From Hesseltinella vesiculosa (lineage: Eukaryota; Mucoromycota; Mucoromycetes; Mucorales; Cunninghamellaceae), in contig MCGT01000002.1 in NCBI GenBank assembly GCA_002104935.1, positions 1,302,001 through 1,366,000 of the forward strand: 64,000 bases of DNA, read 5' to 3'. Below the pieces are notes generated by a model. That model searched no databases. It was not told where the DNA came from and saw only the letters and a program-made list of their open reading frames with translations. Shown piece after piece: positions 21,397-33,019 of the stretch (position 1 is its first letter; every line of letters starts with the position of its first letter). Made by a program: the position numbers and the translations under genes.

Positions 21397-22353
21397 GAAG
21401 AGAGAGAAATTCTAAAGGAGGACGGGTAAAAAAAGAATGCAAAATATGCGCGTGCCTCTGCTTGACGGGGATGGGAATCGAATGGGGTAAAAAAAAAAAA
21501 AATGAAGAGAGAAAAGAAGCAAAAAATTCCAACGAACAAAGTTCAAAACCTTTTATGAAACCACCTCTGGCCCGCGCCGAAGAAAATTTCCTAATCAGCC
21601 TTTGAGATCCTTGACCTGGTCAGTTCTCACTCTCTCATTTTTGAAACCCACCTCCTTTCCGTGACTGTGGAACCAAAGGTCATCATTGGGTCTTTTTTAG
21701 GACGACATGTGAGCAGATGAATGCCTAATCTCGATCATGGTTACCGTGGGACCTCTTTGTTCCAAAACAATGTGAAAAAAGCCAGGGCAAAATTTCCTCG
21801 GCTCTCCCGGAGTTGAATCCACAAAAGTGCTCAGCCGGAGAAACGCACGGACTACTGAACACGTGATCAGTATGAAGAAGCACTGTCCATTTTGCCTTTG
21901 TCATTTTGAACGCCCAATCTCCCAACAATTCAAGGGGGAAATGTCTGACACTCCTAACCAGTAGGTGCAAATGAGAGTATTGCGAAGCTGTGGAGGATGA
22001 ATCAGCCTTGTCAAGCGAGACCATTGACAATAAAATCAAGACAACCTTGAATTCGTGGTCAATTACAGGGAAAATCTGGTTGGAAAGATGAACTGGAAGA
22101 AGTGCTTGCAAGCTGCCCATGAACAAAATCTATGCCGAAATTATTCAAAGGGCGAATCGCTGCGACGATTCTTACAAAGCCAGTAAAAACTAAACGGGAA
22201 TGACTGATTGGTTTCGTAGCCAACTTTGCATCGATTGCTTTATGGTAGCCAATTCACGCCCTTTTTTCATACAAAAGAAAATCGAGGATAAAAAAAAGGT
22301 GTTTTATAATAAATATAGGCTATGAGTTGATATCATCCATAAGAATGCGTAGG
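21397..22353. other. Intergenic, transporter promoter side
   Basis: 957 bp. The part next to 21396 is the transporter promoter and the far part the ceramidase 3' flank. A minus-strand open frame at about 21725-22120 has no recognised domain and ordinary non-coding composition. Confidence 0.5.
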
Positions 22354-25236
22354 CTAGGCGACAACGAATTGGTCGGAATAGCCTTGGTGGGGGGTGATTG
22401 AATTCGTGCTCAATGGCGCGGTGTGATGTCCAAAATAGCCAAGGCGGTAAGTGCCAGCTACAAAAAAAAAAAGAGGGGTTACTCTACAGCGACACATTGC
22501 CTCACACTCTGCCATTTTTTTTTCCTTACGTGTGACGTCAGAGCCAATGATCCAATCAATAGTGACTTTGGACATGCCCAGGACAGACGAGGTGGAGGTC
22601 CAAGTGAACCGGGTGTCGTAGTCATTGTCGGTTCGGATCACTGACCAGGTGCCATTGCCACCATTGGGCTGTGCGCTAAGCATCTCCACAGTCAGGTACG
22701 TCTTGCCTAACATGTCCATGACGTCGTTGCGGGGATTGCCGGACACAAAATCAGCAGAAGCAGTATCACCGCGACTGTAGGCGGGCTTGACATTGCTCAG
22801 AACATCACCAAATTGATGGAAGAGAACAGGATGATCAGGGAGGTAAGCTGGCGCGAAATCAAAGGCTTTGCTTGTATAATCAGGTAGTGGGACACTTTGA
22901 ACGTCGGTGCCGTTGGCCATGGCATCGACCAATTCCATAAAGGTGGTGATGTAACCCTCCAATGTGTGAGGGCCGTATGGCGTCTAGCAAATACAATAGG
23001 ATGATTAGAAATACTCACAGCGATGCGCCCGTCTTTGCCCTTACACTGGCCCCTTCATAACGTTGTTCTTGATATTCTTCAAACGTAGTGCAATAAGACT
23101 AGAAGAGCCCAGCCCCCCCCCCAAAAAAAAAAAAAGAAAGAAAAAAAAAAAAAAACTGTGAGTTGGCCACTTTTTTTTCCATTGCTTACAGCATAGCCAT
23201 TGGCTGGCCCCGAGTAAATGATGTCTTGGACTTGGATACCGTGGGAGGCGAATCTGTCACGGATGGCATTGCGCAAACGACGGCCGCTCATGGTTGTCAA
23301 CTCCGAAGGCGTCGAGGCTATAAACGTGTCACCGATTCGAAGAAGCTGGATTTCAATGATGGTGGGTTGCCAGGCATACGGAATGGAGATTTCACCGGTA
23401 TCGAGAAGGATTGGTTTGGGAGCCTGACAGGCTTTCTGCTGATCGGATGCCGTACGAATGATACCTGAGATCAAACCCCAAAGGAAGGTGCCTTGCGTCA
23501 TGTTCCTAAACAGCAAATGCCGTTAACACTGGCTAGTTGCAAACGCTTTTCTTTTTTTCACTTGCTGGTAAAATCCCAGGTCATTGAGACCAGGACCATC
23601 GGTTGTGCCTGGGATAGAGAAATGCGACGTAAAAAGAGAGACGGTAAAGAGTCATGAGGTAGTGTGCGTGATCTTGACTTACCAGCAGCTAATAAAAAAA
23701 AAACCGAAAAGATGTCAGGTGACTTTAAGCTTACATCACTTCATCCTTACCAAAAGCATATCCCATGGCAGGTGCACATAAACTCTTGTTGCCATCGAGC
23801 ACCACAGCGGTCATATCAAAGACTTTATGACGGTAATCGATAGCTCCACTCAGAGGTGTCCCACCCTGTTTGTATAGGTTCAGGGCCATGTCAGCTTGCT
23901 GTTGCCCAATCATACGATTTGATTCCAAATCACTGGTCGTCCAACCTGGGCCTCTGAATAAGAAAAAAGAGTTTAAATTAAGAACTGCGGATCCTCTTAT
24001 TTTTTTTTTTTTGCGCTCCCTTGCCTTGCAATACACTGAGATCCAGGACATGTGTCATTACTGGTGGCTGTACAGCGAACGTTAGTGGTCCCACAGAAGG
24101 CGCCGAGGGTATTGGGGCTGCTATCGCCTTCGTTGGATTGGGCAAAGGCGGCGACAAAAGGACCGTTGCCAGAAACGCTATTGGGGTTCATTTGTCGCTC
24201 TGCAGTATACGCAGCATAGCCCTTGTTGTCCCCATTGATCAGCTGGTTGGTATTGTTGACTGACGTTCCATGCACAGCAAACCTGGGCAACAAAGAAGGG
24301 GTAAGCATATCGTGCATTTTTTTTTTTTTGGCTAGGAGCTGTAGCTTTTACCATGCCACCAATCCCAGATCTTCGTTCTTGGCGTTACGGAAGCCGAGGA
24401 CGGTCATGTTTTTGTCCACATCATACTGGTACAGGGCACGTTCGTTAGCAGGATTCAATAGGTAGCTTTCTGGAGATCGATTGGCGTTGGAGTTTAGCAG
24501 TTCACCCACATTCAGATTCACCGAGCCTTCCTGAAGACTGTTGTGTGCTTGCATAATGGCATTAAAAATGCCTTGGACCATGGGCTGCACTGTTTCTTCG
24601 ATCCACCCCGCGACAGAAAGCTCGTATAAAGCTACATTGACACACACACACAAAAGAGTGTAAGCGTTTCATATTCTCCGTTTTTGTTTTAGTTTGCCAT
24701 CCCCCCCTTCTTTTTATCTCCTGGTGACTTACTGTGTTGCAAGTATCCCCCCATACCGGAATGGGAATGCGTAGAGCTTAACATGACGTTATCAAAAGTG
24801 TAAATGGCACTGCCAAGGTGATCTCCAAGCTGTTGTATCACTCGTTTCTTGATGATATCACCCATGGATTGGGTATCCGTATTAACAAAAACAACTCGAC
24901 GGTCTTGGTCATCCACCACCACATAAGCTCGGGCGTAAAGTCGTTGGAGAATGCCTTTTCCTGTCTGGCCTTCTTTCGCGTACCTAAAAAAAGGCTGGAT
25001 GATCAACGCATGCCATACAACGCCTTCGTTTTGTGCGAGGTCACACTTACCCCATGAGCATCACTTGGACGCTTGGCCCTGTAATATCGCCGATGCTAAC
25101 AAACGAGAGGATGAGATACCACGTTTCTATGCTCTTGGAGATCTTACCCCACACCGACTTTATAAGCATGAGTAGCCCAAGGTAACAAGATCAAGCTGCA
25201 GGCCCAAACCAAACGCAGCCAAGAATATCGCAGCAT
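22354..25236 (-). CDS. Neutral/alkaline ceramidase
   Basis: Twelve exons give 700 aa: 25148-25236, 25051-25095, 24733-24983, 24352-24631, 24025-24282, 23751-23953, 23683-23688, 23566-23608, 23190-23505, 23045-23098, 22530-22983, 22354-22457. A signal peptide (WLRLVWACSLILLPWATHA) precedes the catalytic region: GDITGP, SSTHSHSGMGGY (zinc-binding His), FAVHGTSVNNTN, GDNKGYAAYTAER and GDSSPNTLG, which carries the predicted nucleophile. RLRNAIRDRF, YSGPANGYA and TPHQGYSDQF mark the C-terminal part. It hydrolyses ceramide to sphingosine and fatty acid at the cell surface or in the secretory path. Two introns (23954-24024 and 23506-23565) need GC donors, and exon 7 is only 6 nt long. Confidence 0.93.
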
Positions 25237-26459
25237 GTTTCTTGTATAAATGGAAAGGAGAGGGATATGTTTGTGTTAAGCAAAGGAGAGGAGGTTGGGG
25301 AATAAAATGTAAAAAAAAAGGTAAGGAAAAAGGGAACCAAAAAATAACATGCAAAGTGTTGCTTTTAAATGAAAAAAATGGGAGGGAGTTGAAAAATGGG
25401 CAACTGCGAACGTGTACCAATTTGGTGTAAAAAAAAATGACCCGGACACTGAGTGCTCAAACCACCAAAAGCAGCACTTGAGTGGCACAAAAGAGTAAAA
25501 AAAGTGGAGAAATATTCGCAACCTGGTGATTTCTACTTGCTTGATCCTGTCAGCCCTAATTATCCATAAACTGGAAAAAAGGTTCATTCATTCATATCCG
25601 TTTGGCCAACAGTGCGCTACAATAAAGTAAAGTAAAAAAGGAGAGGTCGTTCAAGACATTAAGCCCCCATACGTAATGCCTCGAGCAGTCTTTTTTTTTT
25701 TTGAGCCTAGTCATCCATTGACGAGTCACCTTTTTCTTCATTTCCATGCCATCTGAGGAAGCTTACCTTTTTTTTTTTTTTCCATGACAGCGGACAAACA
25801 AGTCCGAGGATCTATGAGAAATGTCCAACTAGACACCGCTGTGCAACTGTCAGAAAAATGCAGGTGAACCTCTCCAAGAATTTCATTTCGGTGGCACATT
25901 CCATTTTCTGCTGCTCTCCCACGAAAAAAAAAATGGTCAAAAAAGGAGTATTTATTTTGTCATTATCAATACGACCAAAACGACTTGACGAGTGACTATT
26001 TTGCTTTGGAGGCAAGGTGACAAGGAGCGAGGTATAAAATTCCAACTGTGCAAAAAAAAAAAAAAAAAAAAGTGTGGCGTCGGCTTTGTGAAATGCTCTA
26101 TCGCATCTCTTCGTTTTACTCTTCCAAAGGGCACAGAGGGGATCATTCCGTCAAGAGGCTTTGGCCTGCTTCATCCGCGCCTTTGCCTGTCGACCGGTAT
26201 TCGACGCGACTGATACCATGACAAGGAATGAGATGAGTGCCAGTCCCTATGTATGAACCTCTACACATCGTCTTACGTGACTCGGGCAGAAGTCTTCAGG
26301 ATTTCTGTTGCGAGCTGGCCCGTCGTTAATGCGATCACCTAGTTCAATGCCATCATTAAAATCACGTGAGCCACCAACCCTTTTCTCTCCACGTCGTCGA
26401 TCCTACCACAGCTGCAAATAAACTAATATTGAAATACATCTATAGAGAGCAGGTGTGAA
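25237..26459. other. Intergenic, 1.2 kb
   Basis: No gene supported. It holds the ceramidase upstream region and the 3' flank of the copper-transporter gene, with many A/T runs. Short frames on both strands lack motifs. Confidence 0.5.
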
Positions 26460-26838
26460 TCACTGTTGATCAGTAAAAAAGAATGCATAAACAAAGATTA
26501 CCGTGATCAGCATGTACCAAAGGCGGAGCACGGTAGCCAGACCGTAACACAAGGTACGCAAAAGAACGAGCTTCCACCTAGATTCGCGATGTTGACGAGG
26601 TGCCAATGTTGTGTCCATAACAAACGTGATGCTGCGTTCCAGCCAGCAGATAATAAAAATGAATAGGTACGCTGCAAACACATGCTCGCCCGTCTCCAGC
26701 GTGAACCCTGGGAACAACAAATGCACGTTTGCAAGGTCTTTTTCAAAATGACAGAGATCAATACAAAGTTTCCATGTTCTTCATGCCAACCATCTTACCT
26801 GAGTGAAACCACCACTTCATTGATTGTGTTTGATCCAT
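26460..26838 (-). CDS. Ctr-type copper transporter (small)
   Basis: Exons 26799-26838 and 26460-26707 give 95 aa. After KWWFHSG come two or three hydrophobic segments (VFAAYLFIFIICWLER, then LLRTLCYGLATVLRLWYM and LITVIFVYAFFF), joined by a short basic loop. The order Met/His N terminus, TM1, loop, TM2-TM3 packed together is that of Ctr/SLC31 copper transporters, which work as trimers. The protein is short and the N terminus has few Met motifs, so it resembles vacuolar or low-affinity members. The MxxxM motif normally in TM2 is not intact, so function is uncertain. Confidence 0.65.
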
Positions 26839-27102
26839 GTTCAGAAGAAAGAATCGTTGGGTATGAGAAAAAGATGGCGAAGGTCAAAAAAAAAAAAAAA
26901 AAAAGAAATAAGGGGCACCGCCTCCTTTTTTTCTTCTTTCAGTCTCTTCGCATTTGTCCGCCAGCCAATCGCTGCGTTCTTTTTCAAGGTCATGTAAAAA
27001 AATGGTCATCGTCTAAATTTATTATGCGCAGTAGATGATAAAGATGTACAGATATATATGATCAATGGGTGGGTATGCTATAATGAATGAAATAAGGCGG
27101 CT

Positions 27103-27654
27103 TTAAAGGAACAAGCAGCCGAGGAAGGCGACAAAGAAGGTCAAGGAGGTGGGCAAAAGAGCGCTGCCAGCCGAAGTGTGTTGGTTGACCAAACGAGGCT
27201 GACCGTCGCTATCGTAGAGAGAGACGTTGGCCGACGCTGTCCATTGGTTTTGCGCAGCTGCAATCGTCGCTGGCACCACTTCAGACACCGTGGCAGTGGG
27301 CTTGAGAGAGATCACAAAGCTTGGCGAGCTGGCAACAGCCCCGTTGCCAGACACAAAGGCAATTTCATAAGAAGCAGGGGACACGCCCACAGGAATCGAC
27401 CAGATATAGCTGCCTTGGGCACTGTTGAGACCCTGGGCAATCGTTTGAACTTGGCTGGTTCCTTGCATCAAAACCAGGTCCAAAGGCGCGTTGGTGTTGG
27501 CCGCCCAGCTGATCACCTGGCTTTCACCAAGAGCCCAATCAGCTCCTTGGGCAGGGCTGGTGACAGAGAAGGCAGTGGGGTCGTCGCGCTTGACAGGCAC
27601 AGACAAGACTTGCGAGACATAGAGAATGAGACTGAAGATAAGAGTGAAATGCAT
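27103..27654 (-). CDS. Kre9/Knh1-like GPI-anchored surface protein, copy A
   Basis: An intronless frame of 183 aa. A signal peptide (MHFTLIFSLILYVSQVLS) is followed by a small beta-sandwich Kre9/Knh1 N-terminal-type domain (FSVTSPAQGADWALGESQVI, SWAANTNAPLDLVLMQG, GSYIWSIPVGVSPASYEI) and, after KPTATVSEV, a C terminus ending in a hydrophobic tail (LLPTSLTFFVAFLGCLFL) that fits GPI-anchor addition. In yeast, Kre9/Knh1 are needed for cell-wall beta-1,6-glucan; in Mucoromycota this domain occurs in large families of unknown role. A TATAAAAG box lies about 77 bp upstream. It differs from copy B at one residue (Tyr to Phe at position 12). Confidence 0.85.
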   Translation of the reverse strand: MHFTLIFSLILYVSQVLSVPVKRDDPTAFSVTSPAQGADWALGESQVISWAANTNAPLDLVLMQGTSQVQTIAQGLNSAQGSYIWSIPVGVSPASYEIAFVSGNGAVASSPSFVISLKPTATVSEVVPATIAAAQNQWTASANVSLYDSDGQPRLVNQHTSAGSALLPTSLTFFVAFLGCLFL

Positions 27655-27730
27655 AATGAAGTATGAAGGCTTTTTTCTGAGGGGGAATAAGATGATAAAA
27701 AAAAAATTAGAAAAGGACAGGGTCTCGTCG

Positions 27731-27738
27731 CTTTTATA
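27731..27738 (-). promoter_or_regulatory. TATA box, Kre9-like copy A
   Basis: TATAAAAG on the minus strand about 77 bp before the start codon; the same box is kept in copy B. Confidence 0.6.
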
Positions 27739-28470
27739 TTGGATGGGAGGGATCCAAAGGTGTCAGCAGAAATGAACCGGGCTTTTTCCAAATTTGTTCA
27801 TTTGCCTTTAGCATTTTCACATGTTTGCAAGACTGTTCCAAAAATCCCGTATTTTTTTTTTTTGTTCCAAATGGTCGGTGATGGGGTTTTTGCCCTTCGG
27901 AGTGGTCGGATCATCACCATCGCCTACATTTTCACATGCCAGCAATCTGCCAATCCCTCTTGGATCTACATTTACAGCATTCCAAAGAGGTTAACCTTTA
28001 TGTTTAACTCTAACACGGTCACTTTGATGGGATGCTTTCATCAGCCACCGTCGCCACTGTCCTCGGTCAAGAAAAGCGTTATATTTTTTTCCCAAAAAGT
28101 TGTCTACCAAGCAACTGCAGCAAAATAAATCCTCGAGGCATTTTACAAGAACGATAGAAAGCGCATGACAAAAGGTCAAGAACTTAAAAATTCTGGATAA
28201 GGAACCCTTCGTCAGAATTGTGGCAAATCGAGGTGAAAACGTGGATGACACATCTTTTGAATCGGGAAATCAAATCTCCAAATTAGGCACTACAAGCATT
28301 GGTCAGGGCCCAAGAAAAAAAAAAAACTTTTTTCAACCGCTCGCCCCAACGATCTCTCTCACGACCGAGTGCCTCGCTCTTCATTCCCTTTTGAGGTAGC
28401 CCAACAAGACACATCGACTTCATGGACATTGCTTACCATTTGATACTTTTCACGCTTTTGATGACTCTGA

Positions 28471-29171
28471 CATGGACGGGGAAAAAAACCGCGTAAATTT
28501 TATTTTTTTTTTAGTATGCAAAGGGACCAAACTACATGGTAAAAAGCACATTCCCCAATAGATTGTTTGTCTTTGATGGCAACGAGCGGTACACGGCGCA
28601 CCCTGGAAGAAATGACCAGCTCTGGTACAAGCTTCCACCTGCCAATAGTCAACAGTGGCATAACACTGCTGAAATGCCTCATACCATGGGATCATCCCTG
28701 CGGGCGGCACATGCTTTTTCCAACAAGCGGAAGCTCGAAACCTGCATCCTCCTTGGCAAGCTGCACAACGCACGTTATCGATGGTCCGAGCAAATGTCAT
28801 CACCTTGAAGCCCATGCATTCAGTCAAGACATTTTTGCTGACACCTTCCAATAAACCCTTCGGTATGGTAAACACATTGATTAAAAGCTGGCTGTGAGCG
28901 GTGACTGAATAGACTGTAGCCATCCATTTTTTTCTTCATTGCGATAAAAAAAAAAAGGCAAACACTGCACAGCACCTTTGAGTGACTGCATCCATGTGGT
29001 ATTTTGCTCAGGTGCGCAAATGCATGAATGAAGATGGTGCTGAAAATATCAGGTCGCTTGGTGAAGGTCACCCGGCCAACATTTTATCCGTTTCGCATTG
29101 TCACCCCCAGCCCCCCAGCTAAAAAATCGGCCATTTTGATCAGATCGTCTGGGGGGCTCCTGACGAAAATC
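28471..29171. other. Spacer between the duplicated copies
   Basis: About 700 bp not shared by the two copies. A minus-strand frame (to 28450) of about 157 codons is Cys-rich but matches nothing I know. Part of the dispersed repeat lies at about 29020-29160. Confidence 0.45.
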
Positions 29172-29312
29172 ACACCAGCCAATCACTGCACTTTATCATG
29201 GCATGTAAAACAATGGACATCGTCTAAATTTATTATGTGCAATAGATGATAAAATGTACAGATATATATGATCAATGGGTGGGTATGCTATAATGAATGA
29301 AATAAGGCGGCT

Positions 29313-29864
29313 TTAAAGGAACAAGCAGCCGAGGAAGGCGACAAAGAAGGTCAAGGAGGTGGGCAAAAGAGCGCTGCCAGCCGAAGTGTGTTGGTTGACC
29401 AAACGAGGCTGACCGTCGCTATCGTAGAGAGAGACGTTGGCCGACGCTGTCCATTGGTTTTGCGCAGCTGCAATCGTCGCTGGCACCACTTCAGACACCG
29501 TGGCAGTGGGCTTGAGAGAGATCACAAAGCTTGGCGAGCTGGCAACAGCCCCGTTGCCAGACACAAAGGCAATTTCATAAGAAGCAGGGGACACGCCCAC
29601 AGGAATCGACCAGATATAGCTGCCTTGGGCACTGTTGAGACCCTGGGCAATCGTTTGAACTTGGCTGGTTCCTTGCATCAAAACCAGGTCCAAAGGCGCG
29701 TTGGTGTTGGCCGCCCAGCTGATCACCTGGCTTTCACCAAGAGCCCAATCAGCTCCTTGGGCAGGGCTGGTGACAGAGAAGGCAGTGGGGTCGTCGCGCT
29801 TGACAGGCACAGACAAGACTTGCGAGACAAAGAGAATGAGACTGAAGATAAGAGTGAAATGCAT
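29313..29864 (-). CDS. Kre9/Knh1-like GPI-anchored surface protein, copy B
   Basis: 183 aa, same signal peptide, Kre9-type domain and hydrophobic tail as copy A. By eye the 552-nt frame differs at a single nucleotide, and the 3' flank is also nearly the same, while DNA upstream of the promoter differs much more. Either the duplication is recent with fast flank divergence, or gene conversion keeps the coding part alike. Confidence 0.85.
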   Translation of the reverse strand: MHFTLIFSLILFVSQVLSVPVKRDDPTAFSVTSPAQGADWALGESQVISWAANTNAPLDLVLMQGTSQVQTIAQGLNSAQGSYIWSIPVGVSPASYEIAFVSGNGAVASSPSFVISLKPTATVSEVVPATIAAAQNQWTASANVSLYDSDGQPRLVNQHTSAGSALLPTSLTFFVAFLGCLFL

Positions 29865-29941
29865 AATGAAGTTTGAAGGCTTTTTTCTAGAGGGGGAATA
29901 AGATGATAAGAGAAAGAGAACAAAAAAGAGCGAGCTTGTCG

Positions 29942-29949
29942 TTTTTATA
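29942..29949 (-). promoter_or_regulatory. TATA box, Kre9-like copy B
   Basis: TATAAAAA about 78 bp upstream of the copy B start, at the position matching copy A. Confidence 0.6.
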
Positions 29950-30690
29950 TTGGATCCAGGTGTCAGCAGAAATGAAGTCGGGCTTTTTCCAAATCAGTTA
30001 TTTACCTTTAGCATTTTCACATGCTTGCCAGATTGCGCTACCACAACACGTCTTTTCCTCCAAAATCCCGTCTTTTTTTCAAATGGTCGGGTGATGGGGT
30101 TTTCGCTCTTCGGAATGGCCGGATCATCACCATCGCCTACATTTTCACATGCCAGCAATCTGTCAATCCCTCTTGGATCTGCATTTACAGCATTCCAAAG
30201 AGGTTAACCTTGATGTTCAACTCTAACACGATCACTTTGATGGGATGCTTTCGTCAGCCCCCTCCGCCACCGTCCTCGGTCAAGAAAAGCGACATGCTTT
30301 TTTCCCCCCAAAAAAAAAGGCCTATCAAGCAACAGCAGCAAAATAAATCCTCTTTTACAAGAACGATAGAAAGCGCATGACAAAAGCTCAAGAACTTAAA
30401 AATTCTGGATAAGGAGCCCTTCGTCAAATGTGGCAAACCGAGGTGAAAACGTGGATGACACATCTTTTGAATCGGGAAATCAAATCTGAATTCTTCCAAA
30501 TTAGGCACTTCAACCATTGGTCAGGGCCCAAGAAAAAAAAAAACTTTTTCCTAGTGCTCGCCCCAACGATCTCTCTCAGTGCCTCGCCCTTTATTCCCTT
30601 TTGAGGCTATTCAACAAAAACACGTCGACTTTTAGCTTACGTTGTTTACCATTTGATGCATTCTGACGCTTCTTTCCATTTAAAACGTCT

Positions 30691-31450
30691 GACGTTGCTT
30701 ACCTTTTGATGGCTGGACATAAACAGAAAAATAAAATCGGTTTATAATTTTTTTTTAATCACGCCACCCAAATCAATACGAGGATCAGATCGGAAGGTCG
30801 CCAAAGCAATTGCGAAAAAAAAAAAATGACCGGGACCAGAATTACGCCAGCCCGCCAGCGATAACTCACGTTGTTTTCGATTACTTTTGGCCACAATGTT
30901 ACACGATTTTGTCTTGATAATGCATTATCAGAGGCCAAATGCTGCCCAGACTCGGTGAATGAAAAGAGGGGGGCATCTGTCAAGAGAGCATCCACGTCAG
31001 ATGAGGCTTGACGAGGACGTGTGGCAGGGATTGTATATGGCTATCAACGTAAGACTATGACGCAGCGCTCTTTTTTTTTTTATTTTTTTTTTTTGGTTGT
31101 TCTACAGCGTAATCTTGCTTGGCAATGGCGAATTGATATGGTAGTTATGAGATTACAAAATGGCCCTTGAATTCTGCACCACTGGGCTCCCCCAGTCGCG
31201 CTCCCCCAAAAAAAGAAAGGGCGCACCAAGATTACGCTTGAGGAAAGTTCTCCCGAAAATGGGTGGCCAATAAACCGCCTTGGTATAGTAGCATGGATAA
31301 GGCGTTATTTTTTTATATGAAAAAATAAAAAGGGCTTCTACCGATCGGCTCACATGTGAAAATGAAGAATGACACTTCTATCCTAAAACGGGCATCTTGC
31401 TGAACAACTCTAATAACTCAGTCCATGGAAAGCTCGTCACCCTGATCCAC
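30691..31450. other. Intergenic between Kre9-like copies B and C
   Basis: About 760 bp with T-rich runs; no gene recognised. The right end is the copy C promoter. Confidence 0.5.
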
Positions 31451-31458
31451 TATAAAAG
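31451..31458 (+). promoter_or_regulatory. TATA box, Kre9-like gene C
   Basis: TATAAAAG about 85 bp upstream of the start of the third Kre9-like gene; spacing and sequence match copies A and B. Confidence 0.6.
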
Positions 31459-31535
31459 ATCGCCTCGGGACAACCGAATGCTCTTCATTTTTTTTTTATC
31501 ATTCCTCATCCATTCTCTTTATCTCTTTAAAAAAA

Positions 31536-32158
31536 ATGAACCCATTAAACCTGATTGCCTGTATGGCCATTTGCTCGACTGTGCTTGCAGTGCCCCTTGT
31601 TGAGCGCAGTAACATTGCTGTCCTATCTCCTACCTCTAGTGCCTCCTGGTCACTTGGTGCAATGTAAGTCTTCATCCGATGGCCTCTCGTTGTGAGCTAA
31701 TTTTTTTTTTTTTTTTTGGTCTCAGTGAAGTCATCACTTGGCAAGGTAGCTCCAATGATCCAGTCAACTTGGCCTTGGTAGAAAATGGTCAACAAGTGCA
31801 GCAGATTGCCCAAGATCTGAGCATTGCCCAAGGAAGTTACGTGTGGACAGTACCTGAAAGCGTGTCTCCTGGCTCCAATTATCAGATCTCGTTTTCTCAA
31901 AATGGCCAAGCTGCCGTCACCTCTGATGTCTTTTCCATCACCCTGACGCCCACTGCCACTGTCACTCAAGTCATTCCTCCCTCCGCCGCTGTGGCTCAAA
32001 ACCAGTGGACCGCTACTGCCAACATCACTCTCAATGGCCCTGATGGTAAACCTCGGGCCATCACCCAACAACAGGTCCCATCCTCGGCCTTGGCCATGGT
32101 GCCCAGCCTGCTCTGGCCATTGGCTTTGGTTGCCAGCGTCTTCATCCACGCTTTTTAA
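31536..32158 (+). CDS. Kre9/Knh1-like GPI-anchored protein, divergent paralogue C
   Basis: Exons 31536-31663 and 31726-32158 give 186 aa. Signal peptide MNPLNLIACMAICSTVLAVP, then a domain closely parallel to copies A and B (SWSLGAIEVITWQGSSNDPV, IAQGSYVWTVPESVSPGS, LTPTATVTQVIPPSAAVAQN) and a hydrophobic C terminus (SLLWPLALVASVFIHAF) for a GPI anchor. It lies on the opposite strand to A and B and has an intron they lack. Because of low identity to A/B it is an older paralogue, so this is a small family cluster. Confidence 0.83.
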
Positions 32159-33019
32159 AACCCCTGTTCTCATTCTATGCTTTACTTACCTCACTATGTC
32201 ATACCCACCCTCACACTCATTTGTATATTCTAACCATTATATATTTTTCACCACTTGCATTCCACCCTATCTAATCCATAAATAAACTCTCTCTCTAGCT
32301 CAAACAAAGCAGCAACGTCTCATAGCAACCCACTCCCTGGACCCAAAACGAGCTTGGTGACGGTCCGCCAATGAAAATAAAGTAAGCCAGGACGTGGATC
32401 ATCAGTATTTTACAATGATCCTCATGACCTCCATTCCTCCAAGAGAAAGGTAAGGTCGCCAATGGGAGGCTAGCTTGCCAACGAATAGTGAAAGTCGACG
32501 GGTGGGTGGGTATCCTTCATGTCATCGTCACTTTATGAAATCGACAGTCACCCTTTCTTTCTCTCTTTTTCGATTTCCCCATCCCTTTGGCGACCTCAAG
32601 GTCATTGACACGAGGGAAATAAAATAGAGGTACCGACTTCAGTCGCATGTCAAAAAAAAAAATTCATTCCTCCGCTTGACAGCTGCAATCCCAGCTTGAC
32701 AGCTATATCAGCCGCCTACACTCGTTTTTTTCTTCTTGTTCTTTTTTTCTTTTTTTTTGCACATGGATGGAGCCCAAGTCTGGAGGTCTATTTTGAAAAG
32801 CCATTCATCATGCTTGCTTTGCTTTGCATGCACTGTTTGGAGCTAACACGAAGTAGGAGTTGGCTTGATTGTCGCTAGCCGAGCTTTGGCTGGCAGCTTT
32901 TCCTATCTCTAGGCCGTCATGATGATGTCTGAGCAGTCTGAGACTTCAGTCATCAGGATTTCCTATCATTTTGTGCTCGTATGAAAATTTTGACGCGGAA
33001 CGAGTTTTGATGATTTTCC

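Larger units (their letters stand above)
26961..28470. repeat. Tandem duplication, copy A
   Basis: This block is repeated in direct orientation at about 29172-30690. It contains a Kre9-like gene plus its 3' flank and about 700 bp of upstream DNA. The gene and 3' flank are almost identical between copies; the upstream part shows many substitutions and indels. Confidence 0.9.
29172..30690. repeat. Tandem duplication, copy B
   Basis: Direct repeat of 26961-28470. The boundaries are approximate because the ends have diverged. Confidence 0.88.

Noticed and set aside
21725..22126. 133-codon minus-strand frame
   Set aside because: First codon is not ATG, no domain and no neighbouring exons that fit.
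27739..28128. Open frame upstream of Kre9-like copy A, also open in copy B (30021-30380)
   Set aside because: Most differences between the copies change residues, so there is no sign of protein-level selection; it overlaps the promoter.
28450..28923. 157-codon Cys-rich minus-strand frame in the spacer
   Set aside because: No family match, no splice support and competing frames on the other strand; not strong enough for a gene.
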